Source: Acinetobacter pittii ANC 4050
GTDB lineage: Bacteria > Pseudomonadota > Gammaproteobacteria > Pseudomonadales > Moraxellaceae
DNA: 64,000 bases
Assembly (NCBI RefSeq): GCF_000399685.1
Contig: NZ_KB976987.1
Coordinates: 1,627,184 to 1,691,183, forward strand
Reading direction: 5' to 3'
The notes under the pieces: generated by a model
What the model was told of the DNA's origin: nothing
The model's database searches: none
Seen by the model: only the letters and a program-made list of their open reading frames with translations
Part shown: positions 1 through 8,172 of the stretch, in pieces
Position numbering within the stretch: the stretch's first letter is position 1
How the letters are laid out: each line of letters starts with the position of its first letter
Made by a program: the position numbers and the translations under genes

Positions 1-606
1 ATTTGCTGGCATAGAAATTTGATGGGCGACTTCAAGGAAGTTGTGAATAAACTTAAGTTAAAAGAAAATATTACAGAAGTTTCTGTTGATGACCTTTTAG
101 CGCTACAACTTTCAGAAAAAGGCAATGTAGCCAGAGAAACTATTTTACAAGATATCAAGCAGTTAACTGAATTTGGTGCCTCACCTGTACTTAATTTGCT
201 TAAACACTATGAACGCGATGAAGAGCTAGATTTTATTTCAACAGATGTATATTCATTTCATGTTGATCGCTCCCCAATTGAAACCGATACATTCTTATGT
301 ACCTATCACGGCGCTGCGAGTGATATTGTGCCCAATGATCAGGTTCAACAAAAAGTTTTAATTCCAGAAATTAGAGAAAAGCTTAAAGCATTACATGACG
401 GACCAGATGCTGAGTTTGAAGCTTTTTTGGCAGAATATTTCTTTGATTTACATTATCAGCCTAAACCAAATGCACAGCCTGTAAACTTAGGTACGGGACA
501 TATTTGGCGTTTGGCAGTAGATCATCCTACTCAAAAGGTTTTGCCATGTGTTCATCGGGCACCTGTTGAAAAAGATGGCGAGTACCGATTGCTGTTGATT
601 TGCTAA
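1..606 (+). CDS. DUF1826 family protein, 5' end outside window
   Basis: The reading frame is open to the first base. The residues before the first ATG at 22 (ICWHRNL) look like the start of a DUF1826 domain, so the gene is probably cut by the window edge and not a 195-residue protein. The C-terminal part carries the family's late signature: an LGTGHIWRL segment, then VHRAP and a hydrophobic end (LLLIC). The biochemical role of DUF1826 is unknown; some members sit in zinc-responsive loci of other proteobacteria, but no Zur site is visible here. A decayed homologue of its last ~36 codons lies at 15718-15825. Confidence 0.7.
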   Translation: MCWHRNLMGDFKEVVNKLKLKENITEVSVDDLLALQLSEKGNVARETILQDIKQLTEFGASPVLNLLKHYERDEELDFISTDVYSFHVDRSPIETDTFLCTYHGAASDIVPNDQVQQKVLIPEIREKLKALHDGPDAEFEAFLAEYFFDLHYQPKPNAQPVNLGTGHIWRLAVDHPTQKVLPCVHRAPVEKDGEYRLLLIC

Positions 607-756
607 ATATGTTCTCTCTATCTAATACAAGAAACCTCTCCCTTTAAAATTTAGATGTTATACCACTTAATAACTGAGAGCTTATTAATGATTTCTACAG
701 CAAATTTAAAATATCTAACAAATTAAATTAGAATAATTTTAATCACATATAAAAAA

Positions 757-790
757 TTAGGGCTATATTACATAAAATAATTTAGCCCTG
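757..790 (-). terminator. Terminator of the heme oxygenase gene
   Basis: AGGGCTA (759-765) pairs with TAGCCCT (783-789). Read on the minus strand the stem is followed by a run of T. It lies in the convergent gap between the DUF1826 gene and the heme oxygenase gene. Confidence 0.6.
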
Positions 791-815
791 CGCTAAAGTT
801 TTGATTTCTTATTAT

Positions 816-1403
816 TTAGATCAATTCATCTAACTTTTCCAACATAGTCCCAAATTTATTAAACGCAGCAAATGCGCCGTCTACTACCAAATGTTGTTGA
901 TCCAGACTTAAGTTAAGTTGGTTTAATTGATTTATAAAATTTTTCCAATATTTAAGTCTACCTTCAGGATGCTCTGCCAAGTTTCTTGCACCAAAATGCT
1001 CTGATAGATAATAGCTCTCTTTAGCACTTTTTAACAAAATCGCTGCGCCTAAAGTAAACTCTTCAGAAACATATAGCCAGCCTAAAGCTTCATATATATT
1101 TAAAGTTTTCATATCCTTTAACACATCATTTTCTGCCACGATGCCAAGGTCTTCCATATCTTTTTTTATGGCATTCAACCTTTCAGCACATTTAATACCA
1201 GAAATTAAATGAGCAATACTATGTACATTAAAAATCTCTGTAACATAAACATGGAAATAATATTGAGCTAATGTGAAGTTTTTATACCGACCTATATTAT
1301 TAAAAAGGTCTAAACTGATCATTAAATTTCTTAATCTTTCATGCTCACTTGTAGTTTGTCTTTTTATTTTACAATGTAAAGTAGGTCTTACAAAGGTATT
1401 CAT
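816..1403 (-). CDS. Biliverdin-producing heme oxygenase family protein
   Basis: About 195 residues, the usual size of bacterial heme oxygenases, which open heme to biliverdin, CO and iron in the cytoplasm. An N-terminal TTSEHERL holds the likely proximal heme-ligand His. The middle has ALGWLYVSEEFTLGAA, matching the family's distal-helix segment. It is followed by SEHFGARNLAEHPEGR and a W-F spacing typical of the PigA/HemO group. The distal EGS is EEF here, a deviation that could affect heme contact. I chose the ATG at 1403 over an upstream TTG (1415) because a GGGCGG stretch sits just before it. It is codirectional with the omptin gene, but a hairpin separates them. Role in heme-iron use is inferred. 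Confidence 0.75.
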   Translation of the reverse strand: MNTFVRPTLHCKIKRQTTSEHERLRNLMISLDLFNNIGRYKNFTLAQYYFHVYVTEIFNVHSIAHLISGIKCAERLNAIKKDMEDLGIVAENDVLKDMKTLNIYEALGWLYVSEEFTLGAAILLKSAKESYYLSEHFGARNLAEHPEGRLKYWKNFINQLNQLNLSLDQQHLVVDGAFAAFNKFGTMLEKLDELI

Positions 1404-1475
1404 ATAGCCGCCCAAAAATCAAAAGCAAAAATCATAATTAAAAAAAACCAGACATAATACATAGTCAATTAAATA

Positions 1476-1505
1476 GATATACCTCATAATTCCATGAGGT
1501 ATATC
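1476..1505 (-). terminator. Hairpin terminator of omptin gene
   Basis: A perfect 12-bp stem, GATATACCTCAT (1476-1487) with ATGAGGTATATC (1494-1505) and a 6-nt loop, lies 60 bp downstream of the omptin stop codon. The T-tract is weak (CTATTTAATT). Confidence 0.55.
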
Positions 1506-1565
1506 TAAAATCAAAAAATTAAATTTAATTATTTAAATTAAAAATAATTTTAAGATACAACTAAA

Positions 1566-2525
1566 TTAGAAAGTATGTTTTACACCCACACTTAAAGTGT
1601 AGTGTTTGTTTGAGATACCACCTGTAGCACCACTATATCCCTGCTCACCATCAACATCTTGCCATGTCTGAGCTTTTGCAAGCTTATATTCATTCCAATT
1701 AAATTCGGTGAATAACTTAGTTCCCGGAATTACATTATATCCAACATTAACTGTTGCCCCATAATAATCAGAACGTTTTGCATTATTTGTAGAAACAAAT
1801 GAGCGCTCATAATGATTATCAAAATCTTTGGCTTTTGCCCAAGGACTATATTTTACTAAACCATTTAATTCAAAGTTCTTGTAAATATATTGTGCTGCCA
1901 AGCCAAAATATGGAACACTAAATTTTTGTTGGTACCCAATAAGCATGTATCCTGGTTCAAATTCACCTTCATTACTTTGCGCACTGTCAGGAATATAATT
2001 ACCCTCTTCATCTTTACTAGAATAGTGATAAGTTCCTCCACTTGCGTTCCAGCTAAATCGGCTCTCTTGGTATCCCACTAAACCACTTACCTTTAAAGAG
2101 GGTTGATTAAAAATCAATCCTTGAAAGTTAAGGTCAAATTCATTTGCATGATTAAGTTTTGTATTAGGGTGATGAGACCAATCTGTGACTAAATTTGAGT
2201 CTTCCTCATCTAGCCAATCATAATCATCCATTGTGGTTTTGTTACTTGAAACTGTAGTCCAACCTTTCGCGTTAAATGCTAACCACGGTAAAAATTGCCA
2301 AGATAAATCTGCTTTTACAATAGGCGCATTTTTCATTTCCCAGTCTAACTGAGACACTTTTTCAGTATCGGCCAATACTAACTCGCGTGCTTTACCGCCA
2401 TTTAAAATACCTGATGACAAAGATGCAGATACATTAGAAGGAGTAAAATGAGTCCATTGACTATCTGTATTTGCTTGAACGGAGCAAGAGGCCAAAGTGG
2501 CAAAAATTAAAGAATACTTTTTCAA
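1566..2525 (-). CDS. Omptin family outer-membrane protease
   Basis: The protein matches the omptin (OmpT/Pla/SopA) beta-barrel proteases along its whole length. Landmarks are VSASLSSGILNGGKARELV near the N-terminus, MDDYDWLDEE (the catalytic Asp pair, D83/D85 in OmpT numbering), HPNTKLNHANEFDLN, GYQESRFSWNASGG, KDFDNHYERS (catalytic Asp-His pair, D210/H212) and a terminal aromatic residue (GVKHTF) for BAM insertion. All four catalytic residues seem present. The frame is open upstream to 2612, but a TTG at 2525 gives MKKYSLIFATLASCSVQA, a good signal peptide, and about 319 residues, the normal omptin size. Omptins cleave between basic residues and need LPS. The start codon is uncertain. Confidence 0.88.
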   Translation of the reverse strand: MKKYSLIFATLASCSVQANTDSQWTHFTPSNVSASLSSGILNGGKARELVLADTEKVSQLDWEMKNAPIVKADLSWQFLPWLAFNAKGWTTVSSNKTTMDDYDWLDEEDSNLVTDWSHHPNTKLNHANEFDLNFQGLIFNQPSLKVSGLVGYQESRFSWNASGGTYHYSSKDEEGNYIPDSAQSNEGEFEPGYMLIGYQQKFSVPYFGLAAQYIYKNFELNGLVKYSPWAKAKDFDNHYERSFVSTNNAKRSDYYGATVNVGYNVIPGTKLFTEFNWNEYKLAKAQTWQDVDGEQGYSGATGGISNKHYTLSVGVKHTF

Positions 2526-2612
2526 TTTTAAATTCCCAAAATAAGAGATGAAAGAAATACCAAAGCTGATTTTTGTGAAACCTATCACAAAAAATATAAT
2601 AATAAAAATCAA

Positions 2613-3241
2613 TTAATCTCTATGATTTAAATAAATAATAATGATAAGGCCTTAATTAACTCACTTTTTTTTCTAGTATTTCATATAAGATATTGAAAAA
2701 AATAAAGTTACAAAAACTATCATTTTATTACATTCCCTACATTTTCTATACAACAATAAAAAGGGAATAAGATAGACAAGAAAACACTTTTTATAGGCTC
2801 AAAATAAGCAAATTATCTAGCTCAATAGCCTCTTTTAAATTTTAAACGTGAATATGTCTACCCGCTTACTTATATATACATATGTTTCTTATACTTTTCT
2901 TTTTCTATTAAAAATAAAAACAATAACTTAAAAGACTTAAATAGTTAATTTAAAAAGTTATTAGAATTATATTTTTATCAAACTTCTATTACTCAATTAA
3001 TTATTATAAGTTTATACGACGTAAAATCATTAAACACCAAACTAAAACAAAACACTTAACCTATTGACATATTAAATAAATGAATAAATAAAAATATTAA
3101 AACAAAAAAGAAAATAAAATTATTTAAAATCAATATGTTAATCAAAAAAGAAAAATAATATATTTTTAAATAATTATAAAGAAACTTCACAAATAGGGCT
3201 TTGGAGTGATTGCTATCCTACATAGAGAAAAATATAGGTTT
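2613..3241. other. AT-rich intergenic region, no gene seen
   Basis: About 630 bp of very AT-rich sequence between the divergent omptin and PAAR genes. No convincing ORF, RNA gene or strong repeat was found. It must hold promoters for both genes. Several A/T homopolymer runs suggest the silenced, curved DNA common in acquired regions (inference). Confidence 0.5.
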
Positions 3242-3730
3242 ATGCACTTTATGACAATGAAATATATTTTTGTAGGAAATCCTACCTCTGGTGGTGGACA
3301 AGTAATTTCAGGAAATAATCTGCCTTTAAGTAAGGGAGTGGCTATTGCTTGTGTAGGAGACAAAGCTATCTGCCCTAAACATAACACTGTTTCAAAAATT
3401 ATTACGGGCGATCCTAATCATAAAATAATGGGCAAACCTGTAGCCAGAATAAATGATTTACTATCCTGCGGTTGTAAATTATTGCCTCAATCAAGCTCAA
3501 CAATTGAAGATGATATTGAAAATTACGGTATTAAGTTTCGACTCATCAATGAAATTTCGGAAAATCCTTTATCGAACCAATATTATAAATTAGAAATTTG
3601 TGGGGGAAATGCTTTTGAAGGTTTAACAGATGAGTATGGCAATACATGCCTATTAGAGTCAGGAAAAGAAGTTAAACATATCATTCTTACTACTTACGAC
3701 TTATCTAAACCAATGGAAAGCTGGGATTAA
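3242..3730 (+). CDS. PAAR domain protein, type VI secretion spike tip
   Basis: Residues after KYIFVGNPTSGGGQVISGNN follow the PAAR fold: a proline/glycine-rich start, GVAIACVGDKAICPKHN, then GKPVARINDLLSCGCKLLP, with Cys residues that could bind the tip metal. PAAR proteins cap the VgrG spike and carry effectors. A short C-terminal module (YKLEICGGNAFEGLTDEYGN) resembles the beta-rich tail found on VgrG and PAAR cargo adaptors. A GTG at 3206 would lengthen the protein; ATGs at 3242, 3251 and 3257 are better candidates. No vgrG or T6SS core gene is in the window, so this is an orphan module. The next gene starts 3 bp later. Confidence 0.8.
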   Translation: MHFMTMKYIFVGNPTSGGGQVISGNNLPLSKGVAIACVGDKAICPKHNTVSKIITGDPNHKIMGKPVARINDLLSCGCKLLPQSSSTIEDDIENYGIKFRLINEISENPLSNQYYKLEICGGNAFEGLTDEYGNTCLLESGKEVKHIILTTYDLSKPMESWD

Positions 3731-3733
3731 CAT

Positions 3734-4336
3734 ATGAATAATAAATTAGAGAATATACAACCCAATATCGCTTGGAATTTACCCATATGGGATATCTCCC
3801 CTAGAGAACAAAAGATTTATAAAACTACTGAACTATTATGTGGAACTCATACAAATCTTCAAAAATATTATACGGCACGTCCTTATAATTTTTTAATGAA
3901 TACCCAACAATGGGCTTCTATCGAAAATACGATTGAATTATTAATGGCAATACGTTTTGGTATGGAATGGGACACATACAAAATATCTGATACGCTCTTT
4001 AAAGACCCAGACTTTCACCAGAAAATGTATAATAAATTTCATGACTATGTACTTAAGCACTCACAAAAAGAGGTTGATGAAATTATTAGAGAATTTGAAC
4101 ATACAGCTTTTAGAGTTAGGTTTTTATCTACTTTTTCTATCGACAGTCTCATTAATTTAAAAGATTTCGCCCAATTAAGTTATATTAATTTTTTACCAAA
4201 AAACTTACATGAGTTAAAATATAATCATATGAAATTAGATAGAAATAAAGCCTATAAAGATTTACTAGCCTTAAAAAACAATGCAGGCCCTTTATATATT
4301 AACGAAAAAATGTTTAAAGAAGTTTTTAATTTATAA
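3734..4336 (+). CDS. Unknown protein coupled to PAAR gene, possible T6SS effector or immunity protein
   Basis: A 200-residue protein whose ATG is 3 bp past the PAAR stop, so the two are probably cotranscribed. I do not recognise a family. It is rich in aromatic and charged residues (NIAWNLPIWDISPREQK, YYTARPYNFL), has no signal peptide, no membrane span and no cysteine-rich motif. The position directly behind a PAAR gene is where T6SS cargo, adaptor or immunity genes usually lie, but nothing in the sequence shows an enzymatic activity. Base composition is as AT-rich as its neighbour. Confidence 0.7.
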   Translation: MNNKLENIQPNIAWNLPIWDISPREQKIYKTTELLCGTHTNLQKYYTARPYNFLMNTQQWASIENTIELLMAIRFGMEWDTYKISDTLFKDPDFHQKMYNKFHDYVLKHSQKEVDEIIREFEHTAFRVRFLSTFSIDSLINLKDFAQLSYINFLPKNLHELKYNHMKLDRNKAYKDLLALKNNAGPLYINEKMFKEVFNL

Positions 4337-4350
4337 TCTCTTAAATTTAC

Positions 4351-4388
4351 AAGTGTATGTCAATCCAATTTGTTTGACATACACACTT
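4351..4388. terminator. Bidirectional terminator between convergent genes
   Basis: AAGTGTATGTCAA (4351-4363) pairs with TTGACATACAC plus ACTT on the other side, with a 2-nt bulge. It lies between the PAAR companion gene and the DUF6502 gene. Confidence 0.6.
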
Positions 4389-4448
4389 TAATAAAATGCT
4401 TAATCTCAAATTTTATTATAAAATTTTCATTTTCATCATATTAATTTT

Positions 4449-5264
4449 CTATTTATTGGACATAAGCCCACTATAATCATAAACCCCTAACCGAAAGTTA
4501 AATTTTGCTTGCTCTTTGCCTTCATCTTCTTTACAACACTCTATTGCTTCTTTTAATATTTTTTTTGACATATCCTCCCACAACTCCAAACTTAGATATT
4601 TTAATCTATTAATAGAGTCGAGAGTTATCTCATCTGCAATTATTGCCTGTTCAAGGTATTTATCATCATTTTCTATTAGATTATGAATCCCTGCTGATAA
4701 ATGTGAACATACATTTTCTATAAAAATTTTTTTCGCTTCGCTCAATTTAGCCGAAGGAGAAAAACAGTCCTTTAGCAAAGTCACAGTTTTATCACTTACT
4801 TCAATTAGTCCAATACGCTTTAACTCTAACAGTATAGATTTCGGATGTTTTTCAGTAGAAATATTTTTAACTAGCCACTCAAAACTATTTTCCTCGCCAT
4901 ATATTAAAATTTTATGAGGCAAATCTAAACTTATCCACAAACCTATTACTCGGGCAGGCACACTAATTGGTAAACTTACATTATTAACTTCTATTAGCTC
5001 ATGACTCCCATTGTTTACTTGTCGAAGCTCACTTACCTCTCTTCTACTTAAACCCGCCAGCAAACTAATTGATGAGTCTGTTTTTTTCTGATTAATTCTT
5101 TCTAACTCATAAATAGCTTCATTATAAAATAATGGTCTTAAAGCAGCTGAAAACTCACTATATCCAATTCCCGATCTAACCAATAGAGGCATAAGTACAC
5201 GCATGATTTCTAAAGCACTCTCTAAAGTGACTTCTGACTCATGAGATAAAGTTGGCAGTGACAA
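4449..5264 (-). CDS. DUF6502 family protein
   Basis: 271 residues resembling the DUF6502 family found in Acinetobacter and other proteobacteria: an N-terminal helical segment (SALEIMRVLMPLLVRSGIGYSEF), then TDSSISLLAGLSRREVSELRQ, which looks like a winged-helix DNA-binding segment, followed by a longer acidic helical C-terminus. Function is unknown; a transcription-regulator role is only a guess from the helix-turn-helix look. The TTG start at 5264 is supported by AGAGGA eight bases upstream. It stands alone between a convergent terminator and a 470-bp gap. Confidence 0.65.
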   Translation of the reverse strand: MSLPTLSHESEVTLESALEIMRVLMPLLVRSGIGYSEFSAALRPLFYNEAIYELERINQKKTDSSISLLAGLSRREVSELRQVNNGSHELIEVNNVSLPISVPARVIGLWISLDLPHKILIYGEENSFEWLVKNISTEKHPKSILLELKRIGLIEVSDKTVTLLKDCFSPSAKLSEAKKIFIENVCSHLSAGIHNLIENDDKYLEQAIIADEITLDSINRLKYLSLELWEDMSKKILKEAIECCKEDEGKEQAKFNFRLGVYDYSGLMSNK

Positions 5265-5526
5265 GTTTAGATCCTCTTAATCCCTAATGAATCTTTCAAG
5301 ATAATTTATCCATCCAAATTTAACATAAGAAAGCAAAAGCATAGTTAAGATATATAAATTAACTTTATTACTTTAAACACTATATATTATAAAACCATTC
5401 TTATGTTTTTTTACCATTCGTTATAATTTATAACACAAAAAAATTATAAGCTATTGTTTTAATAAAAATAAAAAAAATCTAATTTTAATTAAAACCCTAC
5501 TTTCACTGTCATCTTACTATAAGCCC

Positions 5527-5590
5527 CCTAAAAGCAAGTTCGGCTGATTGAGTAAATCGCCATATCTATACAGGGCAACTTGCTATTAGG
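5527..5590. ncRNA. Long imperfect hairpin, candidate structured RNA
   Basis: CCTAAAAGCAAGTT (5527-5540) is complementary to AACTTGCTATTAGG (5577-5590) at 13 of 14 positions. The 36-nt loop holds a second small hairpin (GGC-GAT with ATC-GCC). It is the only notable element of the 5265-5732 gap apart from the terminator. It could be a small RNA, a mobile-element remnant or a chance structure; I know no family that matches. Confidence 0.3.
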
Positions 5591-5672
5591 TAATTGTAGG
5601 CCTAAAGATTGAATTAATATTTCTCTATGTGTCTTTAAACGAAATTTCTTTTATAAAGAGAAAAGTAAAACT

Positions 5673-5708
5673 AAAAAAGCTCATATAAATATATGAGCTT
5701 TGAAAAAA
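5673..5708 (-). terminator. Terminator of acyl-CoA ligase gene
   Basis: A perfect stem AAGCTCATAT / ATATGAGCTT with a 4-nt loop sits 25 bp after the ligase stop codon. Read on the minus strand it is followed by TTTTT. Confidence 0.8.
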
Positions 5709-5732
5709 CACTATTCATTAGTCTTTTATATA

Positions 5733-7310
5733 TTAATTTTTAAGTGGTCTTAATTCTTTACGTAAAATTTTACCTGAAGCCGACTTTGGAATAACTTCAA
5801 TAAAATCAATCCTTCTAACTTTTTTATGAGGAGCTACCCGCTCACTCACCCACTCCATTAATTGTGATTCACTTAAATGGGTATTCGGCTGCAAAACTAC
5901 AAATGCATAAGGAATTTCTCCCGCATCTTTATCAGGATGTCCCACCACCGCCACATCAGCAATAGCCGGATGTTGAAGTATAAGAGCTTCTAGCTCTGCT
6001 GGTGCTACCTGATATCCCTTATATTTAATAAGCTCTTTAAGACGATCAACAATATAGACCTCTTGATATGGACCAACTTCCGCAATATCACCAGTTCGCA
6101 ACCATCCATCTGAAGTAATCGTAGAGAGCGTCGCGGCCTCATTCCCAAGATAACCAAGCATCAAATTTGGTCCACGAATCCATAACTCGCCAGAACGTGT
6201 ACGACCACCCGGCACTTCAGGAATATCTTCACCAGTCTCGACATCTACAAGTTTGAACTCCATATTAGGAACTATCAGACCTACCGAACCTTTCGAGATT
6301 TTATTATTTCCAATTGGAGTAGCATGGGAGACGGCACTAAGTTCAGTCATGCCATATCCCTGAGCAATATCAACAGCAAAACGTGCTTGTAATTCGTTGC
6401 TTAATTTTTCATCTAGTGGTGCAGCAGCTGTAAGAATTAAACGAAGTGAAGATAAATCATAATTATCAACAATCTGATTTTTTGCTAAAGACACAGCAAT
6501 GGGAGGGGCTATATAAAGATAAGTCACCTTTTGTTTTTGAATAAGGCTTAAAAAGTCTGCAAAAACCATTTTTGCAAGCGTAACAAGGGTTCCACGTTTG
6601 CGTAAGGTTAAATTCATAATTATATTCATTCCATATATATGGAAGAATGGTAAAACAGCCATCACTTTATCGTTATTATTGACATCTAGTACCGATGATG
6701 CTTGAGTTACATTTACCATTAGATTTTTATGGCTTAGCATTACTCCTTTGGGAACGCCAGTCGTGCCAGATGAATACGGTAAAACAGCAATATCATTTGT
6801 TGGATCAATTTCAATTGCTGGAGGAGTTAGGTTCTCTGCAAGCATATCTGTTAAAGATATATAACCATCTGCACTATCCAATAAAATAATATCATTTTTA
6901 GTGAACCCTACTTCATTAGCAGCGGCTTCTGCATGCGGTAATATTTCTTTTACTGTCACATAAGCCTTAGCTCTAGAATCATTAAGCTGTTTTACAATCT
7001 CTCGAGAGGTATATAAGACATTTAGTGTAGTAACAACAGCCCCAAGTCTAAGAATTCCAAAGAATGCTATGATATATAAAGGAATATTGGGTGCTTGTAT
7101 TGCAACAGTATCCCCTTGTCTAATTCCTCTCGCCCATAAAGCACCAGCAAAAGCATCTATCTGAGCCCTTAACTCTCCGTAAGTAAACTTGGACACCCCA
7201 TCTGTAACAGCTACTAGGTCAAGTTCCTCAGGCAGTAGTGTTCCAAATATTTCTGTATAAAGGTCACGTGTTGGAATCTCAACAGAAGGATAAACACTTG
7301 AATAAATCAT
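5733..7310 (-). CDS. AMP-binding acyl-CoA ligase, 4-coumarate-CoA ligase type
   Basis: A 525-residue member of the ANL superfamily, the usual length for 4CL-like ligases, which adenylate a carboxylate with ATP and transfer it to CoA. Core motifs are in order: YSSGTTGVPKGVMLSH (P-loop, about residue 180), GYGMTELS (A5), ELWIRGPNLMLGYLG, SDGWLRTGDIA (A7), DRLKELIKYKGYQVAPAELE (A8 hinge) and PKSASGKILRKEL with the catalytic Lys near the C-terminus. Everything needed for activity is present. The substrate cannot be read from sequence; aromatic or medium-chain acids are typical. It is a single-gene unit with its own terminator and no degradation or biosynthesis partner next to it. Confidence 0.88.
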   Translation of the reverse strand: MIYSSVYPSVEIPTRDLYTEIFGTLLPEELDLVAVTDGVSKFTYGELRAQIDAFAGALWARGIRQGDTVAIQAPNIPLYIIAFFGILRLGAVVTTLNVLYTSREIVKQLNDSRAKAYVTVKEILPHAEAAANEVGFTKNDIILLDSADGYISLTDMLAENLTPPAIEIDPTNDIAVLPYSSGTTGVPKGVMLSHKNLMVNVTQASSVLDVNNNDKVMAVLPFFHIYGMNIIMNLTLRKRGTLVTLAKMVFADFLSLIQKQKVTYLYIAPPIAVSLAKNQIVDNYDLSSLRLILTAAAPLDEKLSNELQARFAVDIAQGYGMTELSAVSHATPIGNNKISKGSVGLIVPNMEFKLVDVETGEDIPEVPGGRTRSGELWIRGPNLMLGYLGNEAATLSTITSDGWLRTGDIAEVGPYQEVYIVDRLKELIKYKGYQVAPAELEALILQHPAIADVAVVGHPDKDAGEIPYAFVVLQPNTHLSESQLMEWVSERVAPHKKVRRIDFIEVIPKSASGKILRKELRPLKN

Positions 7311-7455
7311 AATTTGTACTCAGTCATTTCTTTTAATTAAGAATAATCAATATGGCCCCACCAAGAAGCCCCACAACCCTTTGTATTTATCTATTTATTT
7401 CACCGCATAAATAGATTTAAATTTATTAATAAAAGTCAAAAAATCTAATTCTATT

Positions 7456-7722
7456 TTACTTAAATTCAGTTAATCCTCTTATAAGAATTAACTCATCTTC
7501 ATAAAGTTTAGCCAAAAGTTTGATGAGCTCTTCAATAGTATAAACACCGTAGAGACTATACTCCTGCCTTCTAATATTACTCTTTATATATTTCAATTGA
7601 TTTTCATAACTATTAAATTTATTGTTAATACATAAGTAAAATTTATATCCTTCCAAGAGCCCTCCTATATTTATTTTTTTATAGCTAGATTCATTGAAAT
7701 ATTTAACTCTTAAATTACTCAT
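7456..7722 (-). CDS. Small hypothetical protein
   Basis: 88 residues, strongly charged and Tyr-rich (GYKFYLCINNKFNSYENQLK), with no signal peptide or membrane span. The ATG at 7722 has AGGAAA about nine bases upstream. No family recognised. It may be read together with the next small gene upstream on the same strand (gap about 50 bp). Confidence 0.55.
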   Translation of the reverse strand: MSNLRVKYFNESSYKKINIGGLLEGYKFYLCINNKFNSYENQLKYIKSNIRRQEYSLYGVYTIEELIKLLAKLYEDELILIRGLTEFK

Positions 7723-7773
7723 CTACGTATTTCCTGCTAATAAAAAATTACAATAAAATTTTGGTTAGTCATT

Positions 7774-7962
7774 TTATTTCAGATATTTTCTCAAGACTTT
7801 TTCTATATCTTCACTCTTTAAGCCGGAAATTTTTTTTCTTAATAAATAAAGTTCATAATCTGTCCACCCCTGCTGTTTAGCTGCACAAAAAAAAATAGAA
7901 AGCATAACGAATGGATGTTCATTACGTTTAATAAAGGTTTTAACAAATTTATTAGTAATCAT
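7774..7962 (-). CDS. Small hypothetical protein
   Basis: From the ATG at 7962 this is a 62-residue protein (MITNKFVKTFIKRNEH...), basic, with a central hydrophobic patch and a helical C-terminus (SEDIEKVLRKYLK). The frame stays open to a TTG at 8034, which would add a hydrophobic N-terminus, but no ribosome site is seen there. Family unknown. Confidence 0.45.
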   Translation of the reverse strand: MITNKFVKTFIKRNEHPFVMLSIFFCAAKQQGWTDYELYLLRKKISGLKSEDIEKVLRKYLK

Positions 7963-8088
7963 AGAACCAAAATAACTTACCAGATGTAAAACTGAGTTGC
8001 ACAATAAAAAACGGATTAAACAAAGTAAAATCAATAACTTAATAAATTAAATTTCAGATAACTTGATGAGCTAAAAGTTATTATACAC

Positions 8089-8156
8089 AAAAATGTGCAG
8101 ATTGCACATTTTTCATAAAACAGAGACTTGATAGCAGAATAATTCTGCTATCAAGT
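8089..8156 (-). terminator. Tandem hairpins ending the lipoprotein gene
   Basis: Two hairpins follow the lipoprotein gene: ACTTGATAGCAGAAT / ATTCTGCTATCAAGT (8126-8156), then AAAAATGTGCA / TGCACATTTTT (8089-8113). On the minus strand the second ends in a T-run, giving a good intrinsic terminator. Confidence 0.7.
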
Positions 8157-8172
8157 TCACATGGTTAATTTC

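Noticed and set aside
2631-2649. Fur-box-like AATAATAATGATAA upstream of the omptin gene
   Set aside because: Only one half of the consensus is convincing, and such runs are expected by chance in this AT-rich stretch.
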